Assembly: GCA_003223555.1 (NCBI GenBank) | Contig: QHVM01000021.1 | Location: forward strand, 1-42,876 | DNA length: 42,876 bases | DNA from: Acidobacteriota bacterium | GTDB taxonomy: Bacteria; Acidobacteriota; Vicinamibacteria; Fen-336 | Direction: 5' to 3' | Part shown: positions 1 to 8,174 of the stretch, one piece after another | Numbering within the stretch: position 1 is the stretch's first letter | Layout of the letters: each line of letters begins with the position of its first letter | Notes under the pieces: model-generated | What the model was told of the DNA's origin: nothing | What the model saw: only the letters and a program-made list of their open reading frames with translations | Database searches by the model: none | Translations under genes and position numbers: made by a program

Positions 1-85
1 TGGCGCGGTGGCGGCCCTTCTGGTCTTCCTCCGGCTTCTTCGCCTCGCGGCCGGGGCGGCGAGCGGAGATCTGTCCCTTGTCCAA
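1..85 (-). CDS. partial 5' end of a left-running gene, possibly a TetR-family regulator
   Basis: An open frame runs off the left edge from a TTG at 85-83, preceded by a purine-rich AGGAAGAGGG about 5 nt upstream. The 28 visible residues are very basic (they begin MDKGQISARRPGRE). That would suit the tail before a DNA-binding domain, but no domain is visible. The TetR assignment is inferred only from the TACCGA-N4-TCGGTA palindrome and the left-facing promoter just upstream, since TetR regulators commonly control themselves. Another start or another family is possible. Confidence 0.33.
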   Translation of the reverse strand, partial: MDKGQISARRPGREAKKPEEDQKGRHRA

Positions 86-123
86 CGTGTCCCTCTTCCT
101 GGTTCCTACGGGATTGCCTGACC

Positions 124-139
124 TACCGAGCGGTCGGTA
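124..139. promoter_or_regulatory. TetR-type operator palindrome
   Basis: A perfect inverted repeat TACCGA-GCGG-TCGGTA is seen. Its form (ACCGA...TCGGT) is typical of operators bound by TetR-family repressors of fatty-acid or xenobiotic genes. It overlaps the -10 region of the left-facing promoter, the position expected for repression or autoregulation. Confidence 0.6.
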
Positions 140-167
140 AGTATCACGCGCCGGCGCGTGCTGTCAA
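138..167 (-). promoter_or_regulatory. sigma70-type promoter facing left with an internal 16-bp palindrome
   Basis: On the minus strand a -35 TTGACA (167-162) is followed, after 18 nt, by an extended -10 TGATACTTA (146-138). The spacer holds a perfect 16-bp palindrome, CACGCGCCGGCGCGTG (145-160). The operator at 124-139 abuts the -10. Together they form a compact regulated promoter for the partial gene at the left edge. The spacer palindrome could be a second regulator site. Confidence 0.55.
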
Positions 168-268
168 GGCCTTTCGTTGGCCTCAGCGGTTGGCGAGGGT
201 CGCGAATTCGGACGAGCGCAGGAGCCAATCCACCTTGACTCGTCCCGCCGCCGGTTGTTGCATACGCC

Positions 269-817
269 ATGGCCTGGATCCGGACGGTGGACCCCGCGGG
301 AGCGGAGGGGCTCCTCAAACAGATCTACGACGCGGCCGTCCGGCGGGCGGGGAAGGTCTTCAACGTCGTCCGCCTGCAGAGCCTGCGCCCGAAGGTCCTT
401 CGAGCGTCGACGCAGCTCTACCTCGAGCTGATGCACGCTCCCGAGGGCGCGCTCACCCGCGCCCAGCGGGAGATGATCGCGGTCGTCGTGTCCGCCGCCA
501 ACGGCTGTCATTATTGAATGGACACCCACGGGGAGGATCTCGGGGCCGAGATCCAGGGCCAGCCGGGCGCGGATGAGCTGCTCGCCGCCCTGAAGGCCGA
601 CTACCGCCGCGCCGAGCTGTGCGCGGCCGACCGCGCGATGCTGGACTACGCGGTGAAGCTCACCCGCACGCCCTCCACGATGCGGCCGGACGACGTGCAG
701 GCGCTGCGGTCGGCGGGCCTGGGCGACGCAGCGATCCACGACGTCGCGCAGATCACGGCTCTCTTCAACTACTACAACCGCGTCGCCGACGGCCTGGGCA
801 TCGACCCCGAGCCGTAG
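269..817 (+). CDS. AhpD-like peroxidase-related selenoprotein (in-frame TGA = Sec)
   Basis: This is an alkylhydroperoxidase D / carboxymuconolactone decarboxylase-fold protein of the 'peroxidase-related enzyme' type, 182 residues if TGA 515-517 is read through. The frame is open on both sides of the TGA. The local motif is N78-G-C80-H-Y-U83-M-D-T-H87, which matches the AhpD CxxC-x3-H site with selenocysteine at the second, peroxidatic cysteine. The E/R-rich helix before it (LTRAQREMIAVVVSAANG) and the C-terminal helices (TALFNYYNRVADGLGIDPEP) are typical of the family. A stem-loop suited to SelB lies 25 nt after the TGA (see 535-554). Read as two ORFs, the first would end inside the active site and the second would start within it, which makes little sense. 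The stop (TAG) overlaps the GTG of the next gene, so translation is coupled. The role is presumably thiol-dependent peroxide reduction; the substrate is unknown. Selenocysteine insertion is inferred, since no sel genes are in the window. Confidence 0.85.
535..554 (+). promoter_or_regulatory. bacterial SECIS-like hairpin
   Basis: Downstream of TGA 515-517, GGATCTC (535-541) pairs perfectly with GAGATCC (548-554). The apical loop is GGGGCC, or GGGC if one more C-G pair forms. The loop begins 25 nt after the TGA, inside the roughly 16-37 nt spacing known for bacterial SECIS elements, and a G leads the loop as SelB recognition generally needs. The stem sits within the coding sequence and codes for EDLGAEIQ. 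Confidence 0.75.
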
Positions 818-3678
818 TGCGGGGCTCCCGGCTCTCCGACGCGCTCGGCGCCGTCCTCGCCCTCGTCGTCGCTCTCCTGGTCCTCGCCGTGCTCCGCTGG
901 GGGCCCGTCTACGCCGAGCCGCCGCTGCCCGTACGGGCGCTGCCGCTAGCGGGACCGGCAGTGCTGCTGGCGGTGCTGGTCGCGCTGACGGCCGGCGAGC
1001 GGCCGTCGCGTCCGATCCGTCCTTTCGTCTTTGCCCTCTTCGCGTGCGCCGCGGCGCTGGCTCTCGTCGTCAGGCTGCGCCCCGCCGCCGGTCTGCCCGC
1101 CGAGGTCTCCGACGCATCGGCGGTCGTCGGCCGGCTGCCTCCCGGCCCGATCGAGGTGAACGGGCCGCTCTTGCGTGACCTGCCGCCAGTGCGGCGCTGG
1201 ACGTTCCGGTGGGCGGGGCCGCTGCGCGTGGACGAGCCGGGCACGTACCGTCTCTGGGTGGCCGGCCGCGGGCGCGTGGAGGTGAGCCTCGACGGCCGGC
1301 CGGCGCTGGCCGCCGTCGTCAGGCTGCGCCCCGCCGCCGGTCTGCCCGCCGAGGTCTCCGACGCATCGGCGGTCGTCGGCCGGCTGCCTCCCGGCCCGAT
1401 CGAGGTGAACGGGCCGCTCTTGCGTGACCTGCCGCCAGTGCGGCGCTGGACGTTCCGGTGGGCGGGGCCGCTGCGCGTGGACGAGCCGGGCACGTACCGT
1501 CTCTGGGTGGCCGGCCGCGGGCGCGTGGAGGTGAGCCTCGACGGCCGGCCGGCGCTGGCCGCCGAGGGCGATCCCCTCCGGGCCGGGAGCGACATCGGCC
1601 TCTCGGCGGGAGAGCATCGGCTCGACGTCGTCCTGCACCGGATCGGTCCCGGACCGCGCCTTCGCCTCGGCTGGTCGCACGGCGGGCGCGACGGGATGAT
1701 CCCGCCCCGCCACCTGGGGCCCGCCGGCGGGAGGCTCGGCTGGCGTCTCGTCGACCTGCTCGCGCTCGCGATAGCGGCCCTGGCCGGAGTGATCGTCTTC
1801 GTGGCGCCGTGGGCGGGGCCGCGCACGCTGCCCGCGCCGTCGCGGGTGACGCCGCGCGAGGTCGGCCTCTCGCTGGCCGGCCACGCCGCCCTCGTGGCGC
1901 TCATGAGCTGGCCGCTCGTCCTCGACCTCGCCCACGCCGGCATGACCGACCGGCCCGACGGACGGCTCAACGCATGGATCCTGGCCTGGGACGTCCACGC
2001 GCTCCGCCACCAGCCCACCCGCCTGTTCCAGGCGCCGATCTTCCATCCGCTGCCTGACGCGCTCGCGTTCTCCGAGAACCTCATCGTGCCCGCCGCCCTG
2101 TCCGCGCCGTTCCAGCTCGCGGGCGGCCCGGTGCTGGGCTACAACGTGGTCCTCCTGCTCAGCATGATCGTTTCCGGCCTGGGCGCCCAGCTCCTCGTCC
2201 GGCGGGTGAGCGGCGACCGCTTCGCCGCCTTCGTGGGGGGAGCGATGTTCGCGGTGGGGGCGCACCGCTGGATCCGCCTCGCCCACCTGCAGGCCCAGGT
2301 CACGATCTTCCTTCCGTTCGCGCTCCTCGCTCTGGATCGCTTCTGGGAGAAGCGGACGGCGCGCCGCGGGCTGCTCGTGGGCCTGCTGCTCGCGCTGCAG
2401 GCGCTGGCGTCCATCTACCTCGGGGCCGTCACCGCCCTCGCGCTGGCGGCCGCGGTCGGCGCCGCCCTCTTCGCCGGGCTGAAAGCGCGGGACCTGCTCC
2501 GCCTCGCCGCCGGCGCCGCTCTCGCCGCGCTGCTCCTCCTGCCCGTGGCCCGTCCCTACCTCCGCATGCGGTCGTTCTACGGCGTGGAGTGGTCGATGGC
2601 GGACGTGGCCACCTACGCCACCACCCTCGAGTCGTACGCGGCGGGAGGAACGCGGCTCTACGGCTCGATCGGACAGAGGCACCTCGATCCGGAGCGCGTC
2701 CAGGACACGCTCTTCCCGGGCCTGACCGTCCTGCTGCTCGGTCTGGCCGGCCTCGCCGTGGCGCCCCGGCGCTACCGCGCGGTGGCCGTCGTCGCCTCGA
2801 CGCTCGCGATCCTCGTCTCGCTCGGCCCGCAGACCGCCCTCTACCGCTTCCTCCACGAGAACCTCGTCTTCGTCCGCGGCGTGCGCGCCCTGTCGCGCTT
2901 CTCGCTCCTGCCCGTGCTGTCCCTCGACGTGCTGGCCGGCATCGCGCTCTCGGGGCGGCGGCACGGGCTGGCCGTGGCCGCGCTCGTCCTGATGCTCGCC
3001 GAGTCCAGCAACGTCCCGATCCGCTACGCGAGGTACGCCGGCCCGCCGGACTCGGCCCGCTGGCTCGCGGGCCGCCCGGGCGCGGTGGCCGTGTTGCCCC
3101 TCGGCGAGGGCGACACCCAGGCCATGCTCGACGGCACCGTCCACTTCCGGCCTTTGGTCAACGGTGACTCGGGTTTCGTGCCGCGCCCCTACACGCGCGC
3201 GATGGAGCTGCTGCAGGAGCCGCTGACCGCGGACGCCCTCCGCCTCCTGCGCGCGGTGGGGGTGAGCGACGTGGTGACGCGCTCGGACGAGGCGCTGTCC
3301 GAGCAGGCGCGCTTCGGCGAGGAGAGGATCTACGCGGTGCCGCCGGGGGAGGCGGCCCACGCCGTCTCGCCCGGCCGGGGCGCCCTCGCCGGGGCGAGCG
3401 GGCTGGGCTTCGACCTCGGAGAGGCGCGGCAGATCGACGCCGTCGTCTTCGAGGTCGACGAGGCCGACTGGGTCGCGCGGCCACGACTGGGCCTGTCGCT
3501 CGACGGCCAGCACTGGACCGATGTCGAGGCCGTGGCCAGCCTCGCCGACGCCACGCTGTCGCTCATGAAGGACCCGCGCCACGGACGGGGCGAGATACGC
3601 TTCGCCACCCGGAACGCCCGCTATGTCCGGCTCGACCCCCGCCTTCCTGCCCGCCCGGGAACGCTGCAGTCCAGATGA
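817..3678 (+). CDS. large polytopic membrane protein with PA14-like and discoidin-like domains
   Basis: This 953-residue protein has the layout of a membrane glycosyltransferase (GT39/YfhO-like type). Two N-terminal membrane segments come first. A PA14-like beta-sandwich region follows (GPLRVDEPGTYRLWVAGRG ... GEHRLDVVLHRIG). About ten further hydrophobic helices then span roughly residues 310-740, with an extracytoplasmic loop carrying YFHPLPDALAFSENL-like residues. The C-terminal soluble part ends in an F5/8-type-C-like sequence (LGFDLGEARQIDAVVFEVDE ... YVRLDP). It probably glycosylates an envelope substrate from a polyprenyl-linked sugar; substrate and donor are not evident. The start GTG 817 overlaps the TAG of the preceding gene (TAGTG). 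Residues about 84-166 and 167-249 are identical because of an exact 249-bp tandem duplication, and only the second copy runs on into the rest of the PA14 fold. Confidence 0.75.
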   Translation: MRGSRLSDALGAVLALVVALLVLAVLRWGPVYAEPPLPVRALPLAGPAVLLAVLVALTAGERPSRPIRPFVFALFACAAALALVVRLRPAAGLPAEVSDASAVVGRLPPGPIEVNGPLLRDLPPVRRWTFRWAGPLRVDEPGTYRLWVAGRGRVEVSLDGRPALAAVVRLRPAAGLPAEVSDASAVVGRLPPGPIEVNGPLLRDLPPVRRWTFRWAGPLRVDEPGTYRLWVAGRGRVEVSLDGRPALAAEGDPLRAGSDIGLSAGEHRLDVVLHRIGPGPRLRLGWSHGGRDGMIPPRHLGPAGGRLGWRLVDLLALAIAALAGVIVFVAPWAGPRTLPAPSRVTPREVGLSLAGHAALVALMSWPLVLDLAHAGMTDRPDGRLNAWILAWDVHALRHQPTRLFQAPIFHPLPDALAFSENLIVPAALSAPFQLAGGPVLGYNVVLLLSMIVSGLGAQLLVRRVSGDRFAAFVGGAMFAVGAHRWIRLAHLQAQVTIFLPFALLALDRFWEKRTARRGLLVGLLLALQALASIYLGAVTALALAAAVGAALFAGLKARDLLRLAAGAALAALLLLPVARPYLRMRSFYGVEWSMADVATYATTLESYAAGGTRLYGSIGQRHLDPERVQDTLFPGLTVLLLGLAGLAVAPRRYRAVAVVASTLAILVSLGPQTALYRFLHENLVFVRGVRALSRFSLLPVLSLDVLAGIALSGRRHGLAVAALVLMLAESSNVPIRYARYAGPPDSARWLAGRPGAVAVLPLGEGDTQAMLDGTVHFRPLVNGDSGFVPRPYTRAMELLQEPLTADALRLLRAVGVSDVVTRSDEALSEQARFGEERIYAVPPGEAAHAVSPGRGALAGASGLGFDLGEARQIDAVVFEVDEADWVARPRLGLSLDGQHWTDVEAVASLADATLSLMKDPRHGRGEIRFATRNARYVRLDPRLPARPGTLQSR
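1066..1563 (+). repeat. perfect tandem duplication, 2 x 249 bp, in frame
   Basis: Bases 1066-1314 and 1315-1563 are identical at every position I compared, third codon positions included. The unit is 83 codons and keeps the reading frame. It encodes the first half of the PA14-like region. Complete identity means either a very recent duplication or an assembly artefact. Confidence 0.95.
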
Positions 3679-3685
3679 GGGCCGC

Positions 3686-5416
3686 TCAGGGCTTCCTTTC
3701 CTTCTCGCGGGAGACGTAGGCGCGGATCTGCTCCTCCAGGACCGGCAGGGGAACCGGACCGTTGGCGAGCACCGCGTCGTGGAACGCCCGGACGTCGAAC
3801 CGCTGGCCCAGCTCCTTCTCCGCCGTCCGCCGCAGCTCGCGGATCTTCAGCTCGCCCATCTTGTAGGCCAGGGCCTGTCCGGGCCAGGAGATGTAGCGGT
3901 CGGTCTCCGTGCGCACCTCGTGGAGCGAGAGCGCGGTGTTGGCGGCCAGGTAATCGATGGCCTTCTGGCGCGGCCAGCCGAGCGCGTGCAGACCGGTGTC
4001 GACGACCAGCCGGCAGGCCCGCCACATCTCGTAGGTGAGCCGGCCGAAGTTGCTGTAGGGGTCCTGGTAGAACCCCGCCTCCAGGCCGAGGTGCTCGGAG
4101 TAGAGTCCCCAGCCCTCGACGAAAGCCCCCAACCCGGCCGCGCGGCGGAAGGCCGGGACGTTCTCCAGCTCCTGCTGGAGCGCGATCTGGAGGTGGTGGC
4201 CGGGGACGGCCTCGTGGAGCGTGAGCGCCTCCAGCACGTAGAGGGGCCGGCTCTCGAGCGCATACGTGTTCACCCAGTAGGTGCCGGCGCGCGTGCCGCC
4301 GACGGGGGCCTCGACGTAGCGGCCGCCCGTGTACTTGGGCGCCAGGTGCGCCGGCACGGGCTCGATGCCGTACGGGAGGCGCGGCAAGTGGCCGAACAGC
4401 GAGGGCAGCTTCCCGTCCATGCGCTTGGCGATGAACGAGGCGTCCTTCAGCAGCTCCTCGGGCGTGCGCGCATAGAAGCGGGGGTCGGTGCGCAGGAACT
4501 GGAGGAAGGCCGTGAAGTCGCCCCCGAACCCGGCCTGGCGCATGACTTGCTGCATCTCGCCCCGGATCCGATCGACCTCGGCGAGCCCGATCCGATGCAC
4601 TTCCTCGGGCGTGACGTCGAGGGTGGTGAAGTGGCGGACGCGGTGGGCGTAGTACTCGCGGCCGCGGGGCAGGTCGGCGGCCGCGGTCGTGGTGCGGGTC
4701 TTCGGGATGTACTCGCCCACCATGAAGTCGAGGAAGGTGCTATAGCCGGCCACCGCGCCGTCCATCACTGCGGCCCGGCCCTCGGCCGCCAGCCGCGCGC
4801 GGTCCGCCTCCGGCACGCCCGGCGGGAAGCTGCGGAAGGGGGCATAGAACACGCTCTTCTCGGGGTCGTCGACGACGTGGGTCCGGATCGTCACGTCGTA
4901 GCCCTCGAGCACCACCCGCGGCAGCGTGAAGCCGGTCCGGAGGCCCTCGCGCATGTTCGCGACCTGCTGGGCGACGTAGGCCGGAAACGCGCGCAGGCGC
5001 GCGAGGTAGTTCCGGTAGTCCCCCGGGCTCGAGAGGGTCATGGAGCGAGGCAGCTCGGCGAAGGCGGTATGGAAGCCGCTGTCGGCGTTGATCGGGAGCT
5101 GCCAGCTCCCGAACTCGTGGTCCGCCTGGTCGTCCTTCAGCTCGCGGGCGAGCATGTCGTAGCTGATGCGGTCGGGCACGTCGAGGCCGGCCCGGTCGAT
5201 CGCCTGGAGCCGCTGGAGGGTGGTCCGCCGCCGGTCCGCCGCGCGCTGGAGTTCGGCCGGCGCCACCGAGGGCAGGCGGTCGTCGTATCGGTGGTCGCCG
5301 ACGGACGTCGCCAGCAGCGGCTCTTCGCGGAGCCTCGCCTGCCATTCCTCGTCGACCAGCCGGTGGAACTCCGCCGGCGCCGACACGGCCGCTGCCAGAA
5401 GGATCAGATGAAACAC
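3686..5416 (-). CDS. DUF885 family protein (putative exported metallohydrolase)
   Basis: The 576-residue length is normal for DUF885. A short hydrophobic N-terminus (FHLILLAAAVSAPA) looks like a signal peptide. The family hallmark HEAVPGHHLQ lies at residues 401-410, followed by EGWGLYSEHLG, which resembles a gluzincin-type zinc site (HExxPGHH plus a downstream Glu). Family members are thought to be metallopeptidase-like, but substrates are generally unknown. GTG 5416 is chosen because AAGGAGG stands 5 nt upstream. It starts 15 nt after the proline dehydrogenase stop on the same strand, so the two are probably cotranscribed. It converges on the membrane protein ending at 3678. Confidence 0.88.
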   Translation of the reverse strand: MFHLILLAAAVSAPAEFHRLVDEEWQARLREEPLLATSVGDHRYDDRLPSVAPAELQRAADRRRTTLQRLQAIDRAGLDVPDRISYDMLARELKDDQADHEFGSWQLPINADSGFHTAFAELPRSMTLSSPGDYRNYLARLRAFPAYVAQQVANMREGLRTGFTLPRVVLEGYDVTIRTHVVDDPEKSVFYAPFRSFPPGVPEADRARLAAEGRAAVMDGAVAGYSTFLDFMVGEYIPKTRTTTAAADLPRGREYYAHRVRHFTTLDVTPEEVHRIGLAEVDRIRGEMQQVMRQAGFGGDFTAFLQFLRTDPRFYARTPEELLKDASFIAKRMDGKLPSLFGHLPRLPYGIEPVPAHLAPKYTGGRYVEAPVGGTRAGTYWVNTYALESRPLYVLEALTLHEAVPGHHLQIALQQELENVPAFRRAAGLGAFVEGWGLYSEHLGLEAGFYQDPYSNFGRLTYEMWRACRLVVDTGLHALGWPRQKAIDYLAANTALSLHEVRTETDRYISWPGQALAYKMGELKIRELRRTAEKELGQRFDVRAFHDAVLANGPVPLPVLEEQIRAYVSREKERKP

Positions 5417-5431
5417 CGCGGCCTCCTTGCC

Positions 5432-6364
5432 TCAGGAGCGGACCAGGCTGCGGGCCACGAACCACACGTTGGCCGGCCGCTCCGCCAACCGCCGCATGTA
5501 CCAGGGGAACCAGTACGACCCGTAGCTGACGAGGACGCGCACCGTGTGGCCGGCCCGCGCCAGACGCTGCTGCTCGGCGCGCTGGATCCCGTAGAGCAGG
5601 TGGAACTCGCAGTCGCGAGCCGGCCGCCCGAGGGCCGAGGCATGCTCCACGATCGCGCGCAGGAGGCGGGTGTCGTGCGTCCCGAACACGGCCCGCCCGC
5701 CGGCCTTCCGCGCGTCGCCGGCCAGCAGGCGGCGGGCGAGCGCCAGGTAGCTCGCGTCGACGTCGCTCTTGCGGGGGAAGGCGACCTCGGCCGGCTCCCG
5801 GTAGGCGCCCTTCACGAGGCGGATGCCGGCGCCGGTGGGGAGGAGCCGCTCCACGTCCTGCGCGGTGCGGAACAGGTAGGCCTGCACGCAGACGCCCACG
5901 TTCGCATGCTCGGCGCGCACGCTCCGGGCCAGCTCGAGCGTGGCGTCGACGTAGCGCGACTGCTCCATGTCGATCCACACGAAGCTGCCGAGGGCCGCCG
6001 CACGTCCGGCGAGCGCGCGCAGGTGGGCGTGACAGCGCTCGCGGTCGAAATCCAGGCCGAGCTGCGTCGGCTTGACGGAGATCTCGCCGTCGATGTTCCC
6101 CGCCCGGATGCGTTCCAGGGCGTCGACGTAGTGGGCGGCGACCTCGTCCGTCTCGACGGCGTCGGTGACGCTCTCGCCGAGCCGCGTCAGCACGAGACCG
6201 ATGCCGTCCCGCCTCAGGGCGGTCGCGGTCCCCAGCGCGTCGTCGAGGGTCTCCCCGGGCATGAAGCGCGAGACCGCCCGGCGGACGAAGGCGCGGCGGG
6301 TCGCCTGCGCGCGCAGCCAGCGGCTCTCGGAGCCGGCCAGGAGCAACGAGCGCATCAAGCCCAT
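5432..6364 (-). CDS. putA: proline dehydrogenase
   Basis: A monofunctional FAD-dependent proline dehydrogenase, 310 residues from the chosen start. It oxidises L-proline to 1-pyrroline-5-carboxylate and passes electrons to the quinone pool. The TIM-barrel motifs appear in order: ISVKPTQLGLD, FVWIDMEQSRYVD, IRLVKGAYREP, VFGTHD, and the C-terminal RRLAERPAN (about 291-299), which matches the RxxxExxxN proline/FAD site. The short length and the lack of a P5C dehydrogenase domain mark the one-domain type. The frame is open back to 6493, but that extension would run past the promoter region of the divergent gene at 6447; the N-terminus MGLMRSLLLAG fits the family better. ATG 6355 is an alternative start. 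Symbol given by function. Confidence 0.9.
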   Translation of the reverse strand: MGLMRSLLLAGSESRWLRAQATRRAFVRRAVSRFMPGETLDDALGTATALRRDGIGLVLTRLGESVTDAVETDEVAAHYVDALERIRAGNIDGEISVKPTQLGLDFDRERCHAHLRALAGRAAALGSFVWIDMEQSRYVDATLELARSVRAEHANVGVCVQAYLFRTAQDVERLLPTGAGIRLVKGAYREPAEVAFPRKSDVDASYLALARRLLAGDARKAGGRAVFGTHDTRLLRAIVEHASALGRPARDCEFHLLYGIQRAEQQRLARAGHTVRVLVSYGSYWFPWYMRRLAERPANVWFVARSLVRS

Positions 6365-6407
6365 CGGAAGAGGCCGCGATTCTAGTGCAACCCGGCCGGG
6401 CCCGCGG

Positions 6408-6413
6408 TAGACT
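6408..6413 (+). promoter_or_regulatory. putative -10 element for the GMC oxidoreductase operon
   Basis: TAGACT preceded by CGG lies 33 nt before ATG 6447, in the spacer between divergent genes. The same GTAGACT-type element precedes several starts in this window (24239-24247, 29742-29747, 39553-39561), which supports its use. No clear -35 is seen. Confidence 0.4.
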
Positions 6414-6446
6414 CCTGGTTCCGCCCCATAGCGCGAGGCTCGATCC

Positions 6447-8174
6447 ATGCTCCTCCAGGTTCGACCGCCGTTCCCGAAAGAGGCCGATCTCACGACCGTC
6501 TACGACGCCGTCGTCGTCGGCTCCGGCGCCGCAGGCGGCATGGCCGCCCACGTCCTCACCTCGCACGGCTTGAACGTCCTGCTGCTGGAAGCAGGCCGCA
6601 AGCTCGACATCGAGTCCGAGCTGAAGTCGATGGAGTGGCCCTACGACCACCCCCGCCGGGGCGAGATGCCCCGCGACTCGCACGCGATCACGCGGAACGA
6701 GTACACGATACGGCAGCCGCCCTACGCCCAGGGGACGGAGTACAAGCACGTCTACTCGTACGTCCAGGGCTGGAACGGCTCGGACTACAGCAAGAACATC
6801 GTGGTGGACGAGAAGGACCACCCCTACACGGGGACGAAGTACGCATGGGTGCGCGCGCGGCTGCTGGGCGGAAAGACCGCCATCTGGGGGCGGCTGCCCA
6901 TCTCGTACGCGGACATCGCGCCCTACTACGACAGGGTCGATCTCTACCTCGGCGTCGCCGGCCACAAGGAGAACCTGCCCTACCTGCCCGACAGCCTCTT
7001 CCAGCGCTCGACGCGGCTCAATCCCTCGGAGGTGCTGCTCCGGGAGAGCCTCAAGAAGATGAACCGGGTGCTCACGCCCTACCGCGCGGGCGTCACGACC
7101 GACGGGCTGAAGCACAACAAGTACCGCAGCAAGTGCTACGGGCGGGGGGCGTGCGGCCGGCGAGCGGGCGGCTGCGACATCCACGCCGCGTTCGACTCGC
7201 CGACCGGGCTCATCTATCCCGCCCTCGACACCGGGCACCTGACGCTGCGCACCAACTCCACCGCCCGCGAGGTGACGGTCGATCCCGCGACCGGCAAGGC
7301 GCGGGGGGTGGCCTTCGTCGACACCGAGACCGGCCGGCACTACGAAGCGAAGGCGAGGGCGGTGGTGGTGGCCGCCTCCACGCTGGAGTCCGCGCGGCTG
7401 CTGCTGCTGTCGAAGTCGAGCGCCCACCCGAACGGCATCGGCAACTCGTCCGGCCACGTCGGCCACAACTTCTGCGAGCACGTGATGGGTCCGAGCGTCC
7501 TGGGCCGGGTGAAGGACCTGGTGGGCAAGCCGCGCACGCTCGACGACGGCCGGCCCGGCGGCTTCTACATCGCCCGCTACCGCAACCTCGAGGAGCGGCA
7601 TCCGAGGTTCATCCGCGGCTACGGCTTCGAGGGCGGCGGAGGGACAGGCATGATCCCCGGCCGCGCCTTCTCCACCCCCGGCTTCGGGGCCGACTTCAAG
7701 AAGACCGTGCGCGACGAGGCGGGAGCCTTCATCCACATGGGCGGCTTCGGCGAGGTCCTGTCGCGCTACGAGAGCTCGGTGTCGATCGATCCCACGGTGA
7801 AGGACCGGTGGGGGATCCCGGTGCTGAAGTTCGACTACGCGTTCGGCGACAACGAGAAGCAGATGGCCCTCGACATGGCGGCCACCGGCCGGGAGATGTT
7901 CGAGGCGGCGGGGATCGAGGTCCTCCATGCGGACGCGGACGTCCTCACCGAGGGCTGGTCCATCCACGAGCTGGGCACCGCGCGCATGGGCCGCGACCCG
8001 AAGACGTCCGTCCTGAACCAGTTCCAGCAGTCGCACGACGTGAAGAACCTGTTCGTGGTCGACGGCAGCAGCCACGTGAGCGCGTCGTGCCAGAACCCGA
8101 CCTGGACGATCATGGCCCTGGCCTGGCGCTCCTGCGATCACCTGGCCGACGAGCTGGGAAAGGGGAACCTGTGA
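6447..8174 (+). CDS. GMC family FAD-dependent oxidoreductase (large subunit)
   Basis: A 575-residue glucose-methanol-choline oxidoreductase. The N-terminal Rossmann motif VVVGSGAAGGMAA (GSGAAGG at 25-31) binds FAD. C-terminal signatures are HELGTARMG with the catalytic-type H507, and NPTWTI with N550. A Cys-rich insertion (CYGRGACGRRAGGCD, roughly 231-245) is typical of the membrane-linked dehydrogenase branch. It likely oxidises an alcohol or sugar and pairs with the gene that overlaps its stop by 4 nt (GTGA), which resembles gluconate 2-dehydrogenase subunit 3. There is no signal peptide, so export would depend on the Tat signal of that partner. The true substrate cannot be told from sequence. 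No cytochrome c subunit is adjacent. Confidence 0.9.
   Translation: MLLQVRPPFPKEADLTTVYDAVVVGSGAAGGMAAHVLTSHGLNVLLLEAGRKLDIESELKSMEWPYDHPRRGEMPRDSHAITRNEYTIRQPPYAQGTEYKHVYSYVQGWNGSDYSKNIVVDEKDHPYTGTKYAWVRARLLGGKTAIWGRLPISYADIAPYYDRVDLYLGVAGHKENLPYLPDSLFQRSTRLNPSEVLLRESLKKMNRVLTPYRAGVTTDGLKHNKYRSKCYGRGACGRRAGGCDIHAAFDSPTGLIYPALDTGHLTLRTNSTAREVTVDPATGKARGVAFVDTETGRHYEAKARAVVVAASTLESARLLLLSKSSAHPNGIGNSSGHVGHNFCEHVMGPSVLGRVKDLVGKPRTLDDGRPGGFYIARYRNLEERHPRFIRGYGFEGGGGTGMIPGRAFSTPGFGADFKKTVRDEAGAFIHMGGFGEVLSRYESSVSIDPTVKDRWGIPVLKFDYAFGDNEKQMALDMAATGREMFEAAGIEVLHADADVLTEGWSIHELGTARMGRDPKTSVLNQFQQSHDVKNLFVVDGSSHVSASCQNPTWTIMALAWRSCDHLADELGKGNL

Noticed and set aside
946-3582. Long open frame (878 aa) on the minus strand
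   Set aside because: It mirrors the plus-strand membrane protein. High GC gives long shadow frames, the product is Arg/Gly/His-rich, and it lacks domains.
4740-8141. 1133-aa minus-strand frame
   Set aside because: It is antisense to the GMC oxidoreductase and out of frame with the minus-strand DUF885 and proline dehydrogenase genes; composition is that of a shadow.
8171-8174. TGA 8172-8174 as a second selenocysteine site
   Set aside because: It is a plain stop with a coupled GTG start; both products have complete family ends.
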